Positions 18,447-26,338 of a stretch of DNA of 64,000 nucleotides are shown one piece after another. Both the position numbers and the translations under genes were made by a program. This stretch comes from Mycolicibacterium xanthum (GTDB lineage Bacteria; Actinomycetota; Actinomycetes; Mycobacteriales; Mycobacteriaceae): NCBI RefSeq assembly GCF_019710635.1, contig NZ_JAIFZS010000061.1, positions 1 through 64,000 of the forward strand, written 5' to 3'. The notes under the pieces were generated by a model. The model had not been told where the DNA came from and made no database searches. It was given only the letters and a program-made list of their open reading frames with translations. Positions within the stretch are counted from its first letter, which is position 1; each line of letters begins with the position of its first letter.

Positions 18447-18478
18447 GCTTGGCCATTGAACCCAGCAATAGTGGACTT

Positions 18479-18502
18479 TGTCAAGTAAAATGTCGTTGAC
18501 AT
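18479..18502. promoter_or_regulatory. candidate operator between the divergent sulfotransferase and oxidoreductase genes
   Basis: TGTCAA at 18479-18484 and TTGACA at 18496-18501 form an inverted repeat with 11 bases between. A second palindrome, ATGTC-GTT-GACAT, occupies 18490-18502. The site lies centrally in the divergent promoter region, where one regulator could control both genes. A MarR gene lies a kilobase away (19577-20062), but no link is shown. Confidence 0.45.
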
Positions 18503-18519
18503 GCCGGCCCGCCCGTCGG

Positions 18520-18525
18520 TAGCGT
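18520..18525 (+). promoter_or_regulatory. -10 element of the second LLM oxidoreductase gene
   Basis: TAGCGT lies 6 bases before the GTG at 18532, the same spacing as in front of the first LLM gene at 173, and suggests leaderless expression. Confidence 0.45.
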
Positions 18526-18531
18526 GCGGCC

Positions 18532-19560
18532 GTGATGAAGGCCTATCTGGCGTTCGATCCGGTCTTACCGCTGTCGGCGGTGCCGGCCTACGCGCAGCGC
18601 GCGGAGCGCCTGGGATTCGACGGCGTGCACGTACCGGAGACCGTCCACGACTCGCTCGCGGTGGCGCTGCTCGCGGTCGAGCACACCGAGTGGATCGTGG
18701 TGCGTACCGCGGTGACCCTGGCGCTGGTGCGAAGCCCCACGCTGGTCGCGTATGCGGCGTGGGATCTGGCCGCCATGTCCGGCGGCCGCTTCGAGCTCGG
18801 TCTGGGATCACAGATCAGGCAGAACATCGAGGACCGCTACGGCATGGCGTGGAGCGAGCCGGTGAGCATGATGGGCGACTACGTCGCCGCGCTCAAGGCG
18901 ATCTTCGAGACCTTTGCCACCGGCGCGCCGCTGCACTACACCGGCAGCCACTATCGGCTCACCCGGATGCAGCCTTACTTCAATCCCGGTCCCAATGGTG
19001 TTGCGGTACCGCGGATCTGGCTCGGTGCGGTGAACGAGCGGATGTGCCGGATCGCCGGTGAACTCTGCACCGGGGTGGTCACCCACACCACGAACTCTGA
19101 GCCGGAGTACCTGCGCGACGTCGTGCTCCCGGCGCTCGCGCAGGGCGCCGGGAAGGCCGGGCACGGCCGGCGGCCGCTGCTGGTCGCCGCGCCCGCGATC
19201 GCGACCGGTGGCAGCGACGAAGCGGTGGCCCGCGACCGGGAACGGCACCGCCGGATGCTGGCCTTCCTGTACACCACGCCCGCCTACGGCCCGGCGCTGA
19301 AACGCAAAGGCTGGAGCGACCTTCCCGATGTGCTGCGTGAGCTGGTGCGTACGCAGCGGTGGCAGGATCTGTCGACGGCACTGCCCGACGACATCCTCGA
19401 CCAGTTGGTCATCGCCGGGACCTACGAACAGCTGCCCGCCATGCTGTCCGGAAGGTTCGGCGGGATCGCCGACGGCATCGTGCTTCCGCCGCTGGGCGAC
19501 GAACGGGACGACGACCTGATTGCCGGGTGCGTGGCCGGAATTCGTGCGACCTCGTTGTGA
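18532..19560 (+). CDS. F420-type LLM oxidoreductase, second copy
   Basis: A 342-residue luciferase-like TIM-barrel protein. GGRFELGLGSQIRQNIEDRYG near residue 83 is characteristic of an actinobacterial F420-linked subfamily different from that of the gene at 173, and VPRIWLGAVNERMCRIAGEL near residue 160 is the second landmark. The GTG at 18532 is favoured by the -10 element 6 bases ahead; an ATG directly follows at 18535. It faces away from the sulfotransferase/DUF1214-like pair and probably shares their function. The substrate is unknown. Confidence 0.85.
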   Translation: MMKAYLAFDPVLPLSAVPAYAQRAERLGFDGVHVPETVHDSLAVALLAVEHTEWIVVRTAVTLALVRSPTLVAYAAWDLAAMSGGRFELGLGSQIRQNIEDRYGMAWSEPVSMMGDYVAALKAIFETFATGAPLHYTGSHYRLTRMQPYFNPGPNGVAVPRIWLGAVNERMCRIAGELCTGVVTHTTNSEPEYLRDVVLPALAQGAGKAGHGRRPLLVAAPAIATGGSDEAVARDRERHRRMLAFLYTTPAYGPALKRKGWSDLPDVLRELVRTQRWQDLSTALPDDILDQLVIAGTYEQLPAMLSGRFGGIADGIVLPPLGDERDDDLIAGCVAGIRATSL

Positions 19561-19576
19561 AATCCGCTGTGCAGAT

Positions 19577-20062
19577 TCAGTTCTCGTCGAACGAAGTGGC
19601 GGTGGTGTCGGCCAGGAAGCGGGCCAGTATCCGGTCCAGGTCGCCGAGCTCGCTCGCCGACCAGCGTGCCAGCGCCCGTTCCAGGTGATGGCGCCGAACG
19701 TCCTGCAACGCCCCGGCGGCCGCGCTGCCGGCGGCTGTCACCTCGACCAGCGAGACGCGACCGTCGTCGGGGTCGGGGCTGCGGGTCACCCAGCCGGTCT
19801 CGGCGAGTGAGTTCAATTGCCGGGTGGCCATCGCCAGATCCATGTGGGCGGTGCGGGCCAGTCCGCTGATCGGCTGCGGGCCCTCGTCGATCAGGATGCG
19901 CAACAACGCATATGCCGGCTGGGACAGGCCCACATCGGCCGCCGCCGCCTGCTGTGTGAACGTCGAGCGGCTCGCGCTCAGTCGCATGATCCGCGTGAGC
20001 GTCCTGTTGATCGAGTCCAGCCGCTTGTCCCGTGACGACACCACGGCACCCGATCTTTCCAC
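19577..20062 (-). CDS. MarR family transcriptional regulator
   Basis: A 161-residue winged-helix regulator. LSQPAYALLRILIDEGPQPIS and LARTAHMDLAMATRQLNSLAETGWV (about residues 46-92) form the helices and recognition helix, and SPDPDDGRVSLVEVT is the MarR wing with the conserved DxR. The GTG is preceded by GGGGAAAG at 4 bases. It is convergent with the oxidoreductase (16 bases apart) and divergent from the DUF4239 gene. Its ligand is not evident; the nearby sulfur/oxidoreductase genes or DUF4239 are possible targets. Confidence 0.85.
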   Translation of the reverse strand: MERSGAVVSSRDKRLDSINRTLTRIMRLSASRSTFTQQAAAADVGLSQPAYALLRILIDEGPQPISGLARTAHMDLAMATRQLNSLAETGWVTRSPDPDDGRVSLVEVTAAGSAAAGALQDVRRHHLERALARWSASELGDLDRILARFLADTTATSFDEN

Positions 20063-20159
20063 CGATCTTTCCCCGGGGTGCGGCCGATCGGCCTATCCCC
20101 GTGGCAGTCCGGCCCTACAGTCGAGGGGCTTCGTTCGCACGTGCCCGAGGGGGTCGCCG

Positions 20160-20942
20160 ATGAGTGCGTGGATCGTCAGCCACGTCCCGGCAGGATTGCT
20201 GCTCGTCGTCCTGATCGTGCTGATCTCCGGTGGGGCGGTGCTGCTGCAGCGCATGCTCCGGCGGCGCTTTCCGGCGCTGACCGGCGAGGAACACAACGAC
20301 GTCACCAAGTTCACCTACGGGTTCATCGGTTTCGTCTACGCCTTCTTCATCGGCTTCGTGGTGTCCTCGATGTGGGGCCAGATCAACACCGCCGACGCGA
20401 ACGCGCGCGCCGAGGGAGCCGCCGCCGTGCAACTCGGACTCGACGCCGGTGACTTCGATCAGGCCGATGCCGACCGGATCCGCGCCGGCCTGCTGGGCTA
20501 TGCGAACGCCGCGGTGGCCGAGTGGCCCGACGCCGCCGCCGGCCGCACGCCGGCAGCCGACGCGGCCCTGGCCGACCTGAAGGACGCCTACCGGCAGGTG
20601 CGCGCGACCACCGATCAGCAGACCTCGGCCCTGGCGGCGTCGCGGTCCAATCTGGACAAGGTGAGCCAGGCGCGGACGGTGCGGATCATGACCGCCCGCC
20701 AGGACGATGGTCCGCCGTGGCCGCTGTGGGCGGTCATCTTCCTCACCAGCGCAATGGTTCTCGGCACCGTCGTGATCTACGGCGTGGAGCGGCCCGCGCT
20801 GCACTATCCGACGGTCGTGATCGTCGGCGCCATCGTCGCCACCAACCTTTTCCTCATCGTCGAACTCGCGCATCCCTACATCGGGGACATCGCGACGTCA
20901 CCGGACTCGATGACAGAGGTCGTCTCGGTGCTGTCCCGGTAG
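20160..20942 (+). CDS. DUF4239 integral membrane protein
   Basis: A 260-residue protein with two membrane helices at the start (about 8-30 and 54-76), a soluble middle with DAGDFDQADADRIRAGLLGYANAAV and coiled-coil character, and two more helices near the end (about 195-235). This layout fits the bestrophin-like DUF4239 group found in actinobacteria, whose role is not established. GAGGGGG lies 6 bases before the ATG at 20160. It lies divergent from the MarR gene with 97 bases between. Confidence 0.7.
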   Translation: MSAWIVSHVPAGLLLVVLIVLISGGAVLLQRMLRRRFPALTGEEHNDVTKFTYGFIGFVYAFFIGFVVSSMWGQINTADANARAEGAAAVQLGLDAGDFDQADADRIRAGLLGYANAAVAEWPDAAAGRTPAADAALADLKDAYRQVRATTDQQTSALAASRSNLDKVSQARTVRIMTARQDDGPPWPLWAVIFLTSAMVLGTVVIYGVERPALHYPTVVIVGAIVATNLFLIVELAHPYIGDIATSPDSMTEVVSVLSR

Positions 20943-20946
20943 CCGG

Positions 20947-21381
20947 TCAGGTGGTCTCGGCGGGCGGGGGTGTCCCGATCAACACGGCGCTGAGCCGGCA
21001 TCCGTCCGGACCGCCTCGCCAGGCGTGGTCGACGCCGGTGAGCACCACCCGGTCCCCGGCCGAAAGCCGGTGGGTTCCGTCATCGAGCAGCAGGTCGACG
21101 CTGCCGGACAGCACCGTCTGCAGATCGAGGGTGTCGGTGTGGTGCATCGGTGTCTCGGAGTCGGGGCCGAGATCGACGATCATCCAGCGGACCAGTCCGG
21201 GGGCCAGGCCCTGGTCGATGAGTGGAGCCGACGCCGCGGCCCGGGCCGGTGGCGGGCTGGTGGTGGTGGCGTACGGGATAGCCATCGCGAACCCCGGTGC
21301 CAGCTGGTCCAGCGCCGTTTCGCCGTCGCTGACCACGCATGACCTGCCTGCTTCGTCGATTCCGGTGATCACTGTCCGCAC
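20947..21381 (-). CDS. cupin-domain protein
   Basis: A 144-residue single-domain cupin. The C-terminal half carries a cupin motif 1-like segment (PMHHTDTLDLQTVLSGSVDL, His pair as metal ligands) and motif 2-like RLSAGDRVVLTGVDHAWRG. Such proteins are small-molecule isomerases, dioxygenases or sensors; the sequence does not tell which. The GTG at 21381 is preferred because AGGGGG lies 5 bases ahead; readings that start further upstream add a basic stretch with no cupin features. Confidence 0.65.
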   Translation of the reverse strand: MRTVITGIDEAGRSCVVSDGETALDQLAPGFAMAIPYATTTSPPPARAAASAPLIDQGLAPGLVRWMIVDLGPDSETPMHHTDTLDLQTVLSGSVDLLLDDGTHRLSAGDRVVLTGVDHAWRGGPDGCRLSAVLIGTPPPAETT

Positions 21382-21651
21382 TTCGTCCCCCTGGGGTTCG
21401 CGATTCCTGCGCGGATGGTAACCGGCAGCCCTTGGGGCCTTCCTGTTGCCTTTCCCTTGCCGTTGCCTACCTCGGCCATCCCGCCGCGGTCGAGGACACC
21501 TCGAAGCTCGTAGCGGCCGGCGATCGATTCGCGACCGTCCATGCGGGGGAAGGTAGCCGAAGTGTCCGACGGACAAACCCCGGCGTGATCCGGGTCACGT
21601 CGGCGGCGTGGCCGTATGCGGATTACCTTGCCCGACCGCTACACGCGGCCG

Positions 21652-21657
21652 TAGCCT
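21652..21657 (+). promoter_or_regulatory. -10 element of the acetyltransferase gene
   Basis: TAGCCT lies 6 bases before the GTG at 21664, giving a leaderless start and supporting the chosen start codon. Confidence 0.5.
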
Positions 21658-21663
21658 CAGGGC

Positions 21664-22662
21664 GTGTCCGGGCTGACCGCTGTCCGTGCCGACGATCTCG
21701 CGGCCCTCGACGTGTTCGCGGGGACCGCTGTCGAGGCGCTGATCCCGCTTGCCGCACAGCTGCGGCCGTTGTCGGCGACGCCCGGCCAGGTGTTGATGCA
21801 ACAGGGCGAGCTCGCGGTGTCGTTTCTGCTCATCGGCTCGGGTCTGGCACAGGTGACGCACACCGGCGACGACGGCCACGACACCGTCGTGGAGCTCACC
21901 CCCGGCCTGATCGTCGGCGAGATCTCGCTGCTGCGCAACGCACGCCGCACCGCGACCGTGATCGCAACGGAGCCGCTGACCGGGTGGGTGGGTGGTCGCG
22001 AGGCGTTCGCGACCATGCTCGAGATCCCCGGGATGATCGACCGACTGCTGCGCACCGCTCGGCAACGCCTCGCCGCGTTCATCGCGCCGATACCCGTCCG
22101 GATGCGCGACGGATCGGTGCTCTACCTGCGCCCGGTGCTGCCCGGTGACAACGAGCGCATCGTCCAAGGCCCGGTGGAGTTCTCCGGCGAGACGCTCTAC
22201 CGGCGCTTCCAGTCGGTGCGGACCCCGTCGAAGCGCCTGATGGCCTACCTGTTCGAGGTCGACTACCTGGAGCATTTCGTCTTCGTGCTGACCGAGGGGC
22301 CCGACGGTCCGGTGGTCGCCGACGTGCGCTTCGTCCGCGACGGGGACGATCCGACCCGGGCCGAGATCGCCTTCATCGTCGGCGACGACTACCAGGGCCG
22401 GGGCATCGGCACGTTCCTGATGGGCGCGATCGCCGTCGCGGCAGGGTACGACGGCGTGCAGACGTTCACGGCCCGGGTGCTCAGCGACAATCATCCGATG
22501 CGGGCGATCCTCGACCACTTCGGGGCCAGGTGGCGCCGAGACGATCTCGGCGTCGTCACCACCGAGTTCGAGGTGCCCCGTCCCGCCGACCTGCCGTTCT
22601 CCGCCGAGTTGACCCACCAGATCCGCAGCGTCGCGCGTCAGGCGATCCGGGCCGTCGGGTGA
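21664..22662 (+). CDS. pat: cAMP-dependent protein lysine acetyltransferase (MtPat/Rv0998 type)
   Basis: A 332-residue fusion of a cyclic-nucleotide-binding domain (about residues 10-135, with the phosphate-binding cassette GEISLLRNARRTATV near 90) and a GNAT acetyltransferase domain (about 140-330, with the acetyl-CoA loop DYQGRGIGTFLMGA near 240). Length and residues match M. tuberculosis Rv0998 closely. cAMP relieves autoinhibition in that family, and known targets include acyl-CoA synthetases, which become acetylated on the catalytic lysine. It overlaps the downstream dehydrogenase gene by 4 bases (GTGA). It marks the left edge of the block syntenic with M. tuberculosis. Confidence 0.92.
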   Translation: MSGLTAVRADDLAALDVFAGTAVEALIPLAAQLRPLSATPGQVLMQQGELAVSFLLIGSGLAQVTHTGDDGHDTVVELTPGLIVGEISLLRNARRTATVIATEPLTGWVGGREAFATMLEIPGMIDRLLRTARQRLAAFIAPIPVRMRDGSVLYLRPVLPGDNERIVQGPVEFSGETLYRRFQSVRTPSKRLMAYLFEVDYLEHFVFVLTEGPDGPVVADVRFVRDGDDPTRAEIAFIVGDDYQGRGIGTFLMGAIAVAAGYDGVQTFTARVLSDNHPMRAILDHFGARWRRDDLGVVTTEFEVPRPADLPFSAELTHQIRSVARQAIRAVG

Positions 22663-23489
22663 GCCGGCCCCCGCTGAGCCGCGACACCCTGCTGTGCATC
22701 TCGCTGGCCGGGCGTCCCAGCAACATCGGCACCCGGTTCCACAACCACCTCTACGACGTCCTCGGCCTCGACTTTATCTACAAGGCGTTCACCACCACCG
22801 ACATCGCGGCGGCGATCGGCGGGGTACGGGCGCTGGGGATCCGGGGCTGCTCGGTGTCCATGCCGTTCAAGGAGGACGTGCTCGACCTGGTCGACGAGGT
22901 GGAACCCTCGGCGCTGACCCTGCGGTCGGTCAACACGATCGTCAACGACGCCGGTCGGCTGACCGCGTCCAACACCGATTACCTTGCGGTGCAACAGCTC
23001 ATCGACGAACACGGGCTCGATCCGGCGCAGTCGGTGCTGATTCGCGGCAGCGGCGGGATGGCCAGCGCGGTCGGTGCGGCCTTCGTCGACCGGGGTTTCG
23101 TCGCCGGTGTCGTCGTCGCCCGCAACCCGGATGCCGGACGGAGGCTCGCCGATCGTCTCGGCTACCGGTACCTGCCCGATACCGCCGGGCCGTGTCCGCG
23201 CGGCGCCGACATCGTCGTCAACGTTACGCCGATCGGCATGGCGGGCGGTGCGCAGGAGGCCGACGTCGCCTTCGCCGACGGTGCGATCCGCGCGGCCCGC
23301 ACCGTGTTCGACGTGGTGGCCCTGCCGGCGGAGACACCGTTGATCGCCGCGGCGAGGGCCGCGGGGGTCGCCGTCATCACCGGTGCAGAGGTCATCGCCC
23401 TGCAGGCCGCCGAGCAGTTCGAGCGCTACACCGGGGTGCGGCCCACGGCGCAGCAGGTCGCCGAGGCTTCGGCGATGTCCCGCGCCTGA
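22659..23489 (+). CDS. shikimate dehydrogenase-like protein
   Basis: A 276-residue protein of the AroE fold. It has SVSMPFKEDVLDLVDEV (the catalytic Lys region, about residues 65-80), SVNTIVNDAG and SNTDYLA (the substrate-binding Asp), RGSGGMASAV as the NADP-loop equivalent, and NVTPIGMAGG. The N-terminal substrate loop (AGRPSNIGTRFHNHLY) lacks the SxS of true AroE enzymes, so quinate, shikimate or an unrelated small acid are all possible substrates. The GTG overlaps the acetyltransferase stop, so the two are translationally coupled. M. tuberculosis has no gene here as far as I recall. Confidence 0.78.
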   Translation: MSRPPLSRDTLLCISLAGRPSNIGTRFHNHLYDVLGLDFIYKAFTTTDIAAAIGGVRALGIRGCSVSMPFKEDVLDLVDEVEPSALTLRSVNTIVNDAGRLTASNTDYLAVQQLIDEHGLDPAQSVLIRGSGGMASAVGAAFVDRGFVAGVVVARNPDAGRRLADRLGYRYLPDTAGPCPRGADIVVNVTPIGMAGGAQEADVAFADGAIRAARTVFDVVALPAETPLIAAARAAGVAVITGAEVIALQAAEQFERYTGVRPTAQQVAEASAMSRA

Positions 23490-23495
23490 CCCCGG

Positions 23496-24206
23496 TCAGG
23501 GCGTGATCTTGGCCTGATCGTCGATGACGGAGGTGGCCTCCATCAGCGGATACGACTGCGCCTCCGGGCCGTCGGCGTTGAGCTGCAGCACGTAGACGCC
23601 GTCCGGCGCGGGGATCACCACGGTCTTCTGGGCGATCATCCGCGACGCCCCGTCGCGGGTGTAGAAGCCCCCGAGTTGGACGGCGTCGAAGCCGCTGAGG
23701 TTGCTGGGCTGGCCGGTGTCCGGGCCTTCGTAGTCCGGCAGGTTCTGGAGCTCGCCCGGCGCGTACTCGAGGATCTTGGCCGGGTCGACGTCACCGGTCA
23801 GCTTGGACAGGATCGCGATGATCGTCGGCGGATCCTGGGCCGCCGCCGGGTCGCCGGTGAACAGGATGCCCCCGTAGGCCCACTCCGGGGCCTTGGCGCC
23901 CATGTCCTCCCAACCGGGCGGGAACGGCAGGTCGACCGTCGGTGCGCCCGCGTCGCCGCGGTGCACCGGCGTCTCGACGATGTTGTTCTCCTTGACGTAG
24001 TCGGCGATCGTCATGGCCGCGCCCGCCGCCTCGGTCGACGTGGGCGGGGCTTCGCTGGTCGTGGTCTCGGCCCCCGATGTGGTGGTCGTGGTGGTCGAGG
24101 TGGTGGCCGAGTCCTCGGTCGCGGTGTCGGACCCGCACGCGGTCAGTCCGATTCCGACGGTGACGGCGGCGACGGCGATGAGGCCCGCTCGGATGGGGGT
24201 GGTCAT
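23496..24206 (-). CDS. LpqN/LpqT-family lipoprotein
   Basis: A 236-residue exported lipoprotein: signal MTTPIRAGLIAVAAVTVGIGLTAC with the lipobox LTAC (Cys24), a Ser/Thr-rich linker, and a folded domain with TVDLPFPPGWEDMG, the landmark of the LpqN/LpqT family (compare IPTPPGWHPYQ in the lpqT product at 47135-47842). The family is mycobacterial and linked to envelope traffic; its exact task is unknown. The start at 24206 is supported by a TATGCT element 7 bases upstream. It is convergent with the dehydrogenase gene (6 bases between stops). Confidence 0.75.
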   Translation of the reverse strand: MTTPIRAGLIAVAAVTVGIGLTACGSDTATEDSATTSTTTTTTSGAETTTSEAPPTSTEAAGAAMTIADYVKENNIVETPVHRGDAGAPTVDLPFPPGWEDMGAKAPEWAYGGILFTGDPAAAQDPPTIIAILSKLTGDVDPAKILEYAPGELQNLPDYEGPDTGQPSNLSGFDAVQLGGFYTRDGASRMIAQKTVVIPAPDGVYVLQLNADGPEAQSYPLMEATSVIDDQAKITP

Positions 24207-24213
24207 GGCGCGC

Positions 24214-24219
24214 AGCATA
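24214..24219 (-). promoter_or_regulatory. -10 element of the LpqN-family gene
   Basis: On the minus strand TATGCT lies 7 bases before the ATG at 24206, a leaderless arrangement that decides this start over the ATG at 24218, which would lie inside the element. Confidence 0.5.
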
Positions 24220-24265
24220 GCCGCCGCGGCGGTCATTCTCAGGGAAAGGCACGCGAATATCGCTA

Positions 24266-24997
24266 GTGCCAGTGCCAGTGCCGGTGCGCGTCGCGCCGAC
24301 CGGGCGTCGGGGCCCGTGGTATCAACGCCCGGTGGGGCGGTGGGCGGTCGCAGCGCTGGCAGCTTTGGCGATGGTGTGCGGCGCCTGCGCATCGCAGACG
24401 ACGGCGCCCGAAGAGACGTCCTCGGCGCCGGTCAACCTGACGATCGACCCGACCCGCATCGACCGGGCCCGTGTGCTGCTGCCCGAGGGTTACGAGGTCA
24501 CCGCCTACCCGGGCCCGCCCACACCGCTGGCGGTGTGGGGGTTCGGTGGGGAAGCGGCCGCGCAACCGCCCCAGTGCCTGGAACTGGCGGCTCCCGCCGT
24601 GGATCCGGCGTCGGCCAGGGGGTGGTCGGCTTCGGGTCCCGGGGGGATCGTGTACGCCGTGGTCGCCGCGGCGTCGAGGCCCGAAGCGGCCGATGCCACG
24701 CTGATCGACGAGTGCGCAGCGTGGAGCGTGGCCGCCGGGCACACCACCGGTGCGGTCACCGCGGTGCCGTCGCCGGCCGTCGACGCGGCGAGCACCACCG
24801 GGATGAGGACCTCGGCTGAGACGGTCGTCGAGGGCGGCACCGAAACCCGCTCCCATGCCGACACATTCGTCGCCTACCTCGGCGCGTACATCTGCTTCGT
24901 GGTGTTGGTCACCGATCCCGGTTCGCCGGTTCCCACGCTCGGTGCCGACTTCGCCGCCGGCCTGCTGGAGGAAACGGTGCGCACGCTGCGGGGCTGA
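24266..24997 (+). CDS. Rv0999-type exported protein, copy 1
   Basis: Up to 243 residues. After a short basic start comes a hydrophobic signal, WAVAALAALAMVCGACAS, with a lipobox-like VCGAC, so it is probably a lipoprotein. The body contains RARVLLPEGYEVTAYPGPPTP and a C-terminal LGAYICFVVLVTDPGSP segment that also appears as NYVSHFGNFIVIVTANP in the next gene, so the two are tandem paralogues. Position and type fit M. tuberculosis Rv0999. The start is uncertain: the hexamer AGTGCC is repeated three times at 24265-24282 and offers several GTG codons. Function unknown. Confidence 0.6.
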   Translation: MPVPVPVRVAPTGRRGPWYQRPVGRWAVAALAALAMVCGACASQTTAPEETSSAPVNLTIDPTRIDRARVLLPEGYEVTAYPGPPTPLAVWGFGGEAAAQPPQCLELAAPAVDPASARGWSASGPGGIVYAVVAAASRPEAADATLIDECAAWSVAAGHTTGAVTAVPSPAVDAASTTGMRTSAETVVEGGTETRSHADTFVAYLGAYICFVVLVTDPGSPVPTLGADFAAGLLEETVRTLRG

Positions 24998-25012
24998 CCC
25001 GGGCCGCGCGGG

Positions 25013-25018
25013 TACATT
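25013..25018 (+). promoter_or_regulatory. -10 element of the second Rv0999-type gene
   Basis: TACATT lies 7 bases before the ATG at 25026, so this second copy probably has its own leaderless promoter. Confidence 0.5.
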
Positions 25019-25025
25019 GGCGGCG

Positions 25026-25688
25026 ATGTCGAACCCGAGGGCGATCCCGGTTGTCGTGTGTGCCGTGCTGGTGGCCGCGTGCAGCGCCGGACCGCAGCCG
25101 AACTCGTCGAACGCCGACATCGCCAGGGTGTCCGGGGTCGAGGACAGTTTCGGCCCGCCGTTCACGGTCAGCACCGTCGGGCCCGCTGCCATCGATCCCC
25201 GGCTTCTCGGGCCGCAGCGACTGCCCGAGGGCATCACCTTCGACCCGGCCGACTGCGGAGAGTCCGCCGACGCGCAGACCCTTCCGCCGGACGTCAAGGG
25301 CAACATGGCGGCGACGACCGCCGAGGGCGACGGGGTCCGCTACATCGTGATGGCCGTCGAGACGTCGGAGCCGGTCCCGGCGAACCCCCCCGGCGAGCAT
25401 TGCCAGAAGGTGGCCTTCACCGGTCCCGGCATCCGCGGCCTGGTCGAGGTCGTGGAGGCGCCGGCGATCGAGGGCGTCGACACCGTCGGTACCCATCGCG
25501 TTCTGCAGAGATCGGCCGACGGTGCGACGCGCACCGGCGAGCTGTACAACTACGTGTCGCACTTCGGCAATTTCATCGTCATCGTCACCGCCAACCCGCT
25601 GGTGGTTCCGGGCCGGCCGGTCGCCCACGTCGACACCGGGCGGGCACGCAAGCTGGTCACCGAGGCCGTGGGTCTGATCAAGGGGTAG
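25026..25688 (+). CDS. Rv0999-type lipoprotein, copy 2
   Basis: A 220-residue lipoprotein. The signal MSNPRAIPVVVCAVLVAACS contains the lipobox VAAC (Cys19), and the mature part has LGPQRLPEGITFDPADCGES and NYVSHFGNFIVIVTANPL, aligning with the preceding gene. It lies 28 bases after that gene and has its own -10. It is convergent with the alkB gene, with one base between the stops. The molecular role is unknown; the envelope side of the membrane is its likely site. Confidence 0.68.
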   Translation: MSNPRAIPVVVCAVLVAACSAGPQPNSSNADIARVSGVEDSFGPPFTVSTVGPAAIDPRLLGPQRLPEGITFDPADCGESADAQTLPPDVKGNMAATTAEGDGVRYIVMAVETSEPVPANPPGEHCQKVAFTGPGIRGLVEVVEAPAIEGVDTVGTHRVLQRSADGATRTGELYNYVSHFGNFIVIVTANPLVVPGRPVAHVDTGRARKLVTEAVGLIKG

Positions 25689-25689
25689 C

Positions 25690-26304
25690 TCAGCGCACGT
25701 CGTGCGGCCGGAACTGGATACTGATGCGCGCCGCGGTGGGCCGCGACGTCTTCGGGACCGCGTGTTCCCAGGTGCGCTGACACGATCCGCCCATGACGAG
25801 AAGGTCGCCGTGTCCGTGTCGCAGGCGCAGTGCGGGGCCGCCGCCGCGCGGGCGAAGGGCGAAGACCCGGGTCGCGCCCAGCCCCACGATCGCCACCATG
25901 GTGTCCTCGGTCCGGCTTCGTCCGATGTTGTCGCCGTGCCAGGCGACGCTGTCGTCGCCGTCGCGGTACAGGCACAACCCGGCGGTCACGAACGGTTCAC
26001 CGAGCTCGCCGGCGTACGCGTCGTTGAGGCGGCGCCGGAGCTGTTTGAGGCGTGGGTGTGCGGGTTGCCCGGCGTGATCGCGGAAGTCCAGGAAGCTGAC
26101 CAGCCGCGGCACGTCGAGCATCCGGTCGTACATCTGGCGGCGCTCGGCACGCCACGGAACCTGCGCGCGCAGCTCGTCGAACAGTGCGTCGTCGCACCGG
26201 CCGTCCTGCTCGAGCCATCCGGAGCGGACCTCCAGCCAGGCACCGTCGCCGAGGTCGCGCCGGTCCGAGTGGTCGAACAGAGAGCTTTGCAGGGCCTGCT
26301 CCAT
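25690..26304 (-). CDS. AlkB-like 2-oxoglutarate/Fe(II) dioxygenase (Rv1000c type)
   Basis: A 204-residue protein that would oxidatively remove alkyl groups from damaged bases. VAWHGDN (about residue 119) gives the HxD iron ligands, TWEHAVPKTSRP gives the distal His, and ARISIQFRPHDV supplies the R-x5-R-like pair that binds 2-oxoglutarate. The start at 26304 is supported by a TAGGCT element 8 bases upstream. Position matches M. tuberculosis Rv1000c. It follows the soxR gene on the same strand with 34 bases between. Confidence 0.82.
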   Translation of the reverse strand: MEQALQSSLFDHSDRRDLGDGAWLEVRSGWLEQDGRCDDALFDELRAQVPWRAERRQMYDRMLDVPRLVSFLDFRDHAGQPAHPRLKQLRRRLNDAYAGELGEPFVTAGLCLYRDGDDSVAWHGDNIGRSRTEDTMVAIVGLGATRVFALRPRGGGPALRLRHGHGDLLVMGGSCQRTWEHAVPKTSRPTAARISIQFRPHDVR

Positions 26305-26338
26305 ACCCCGGGAGCCTATCGCACAGACGTTCGAAACA

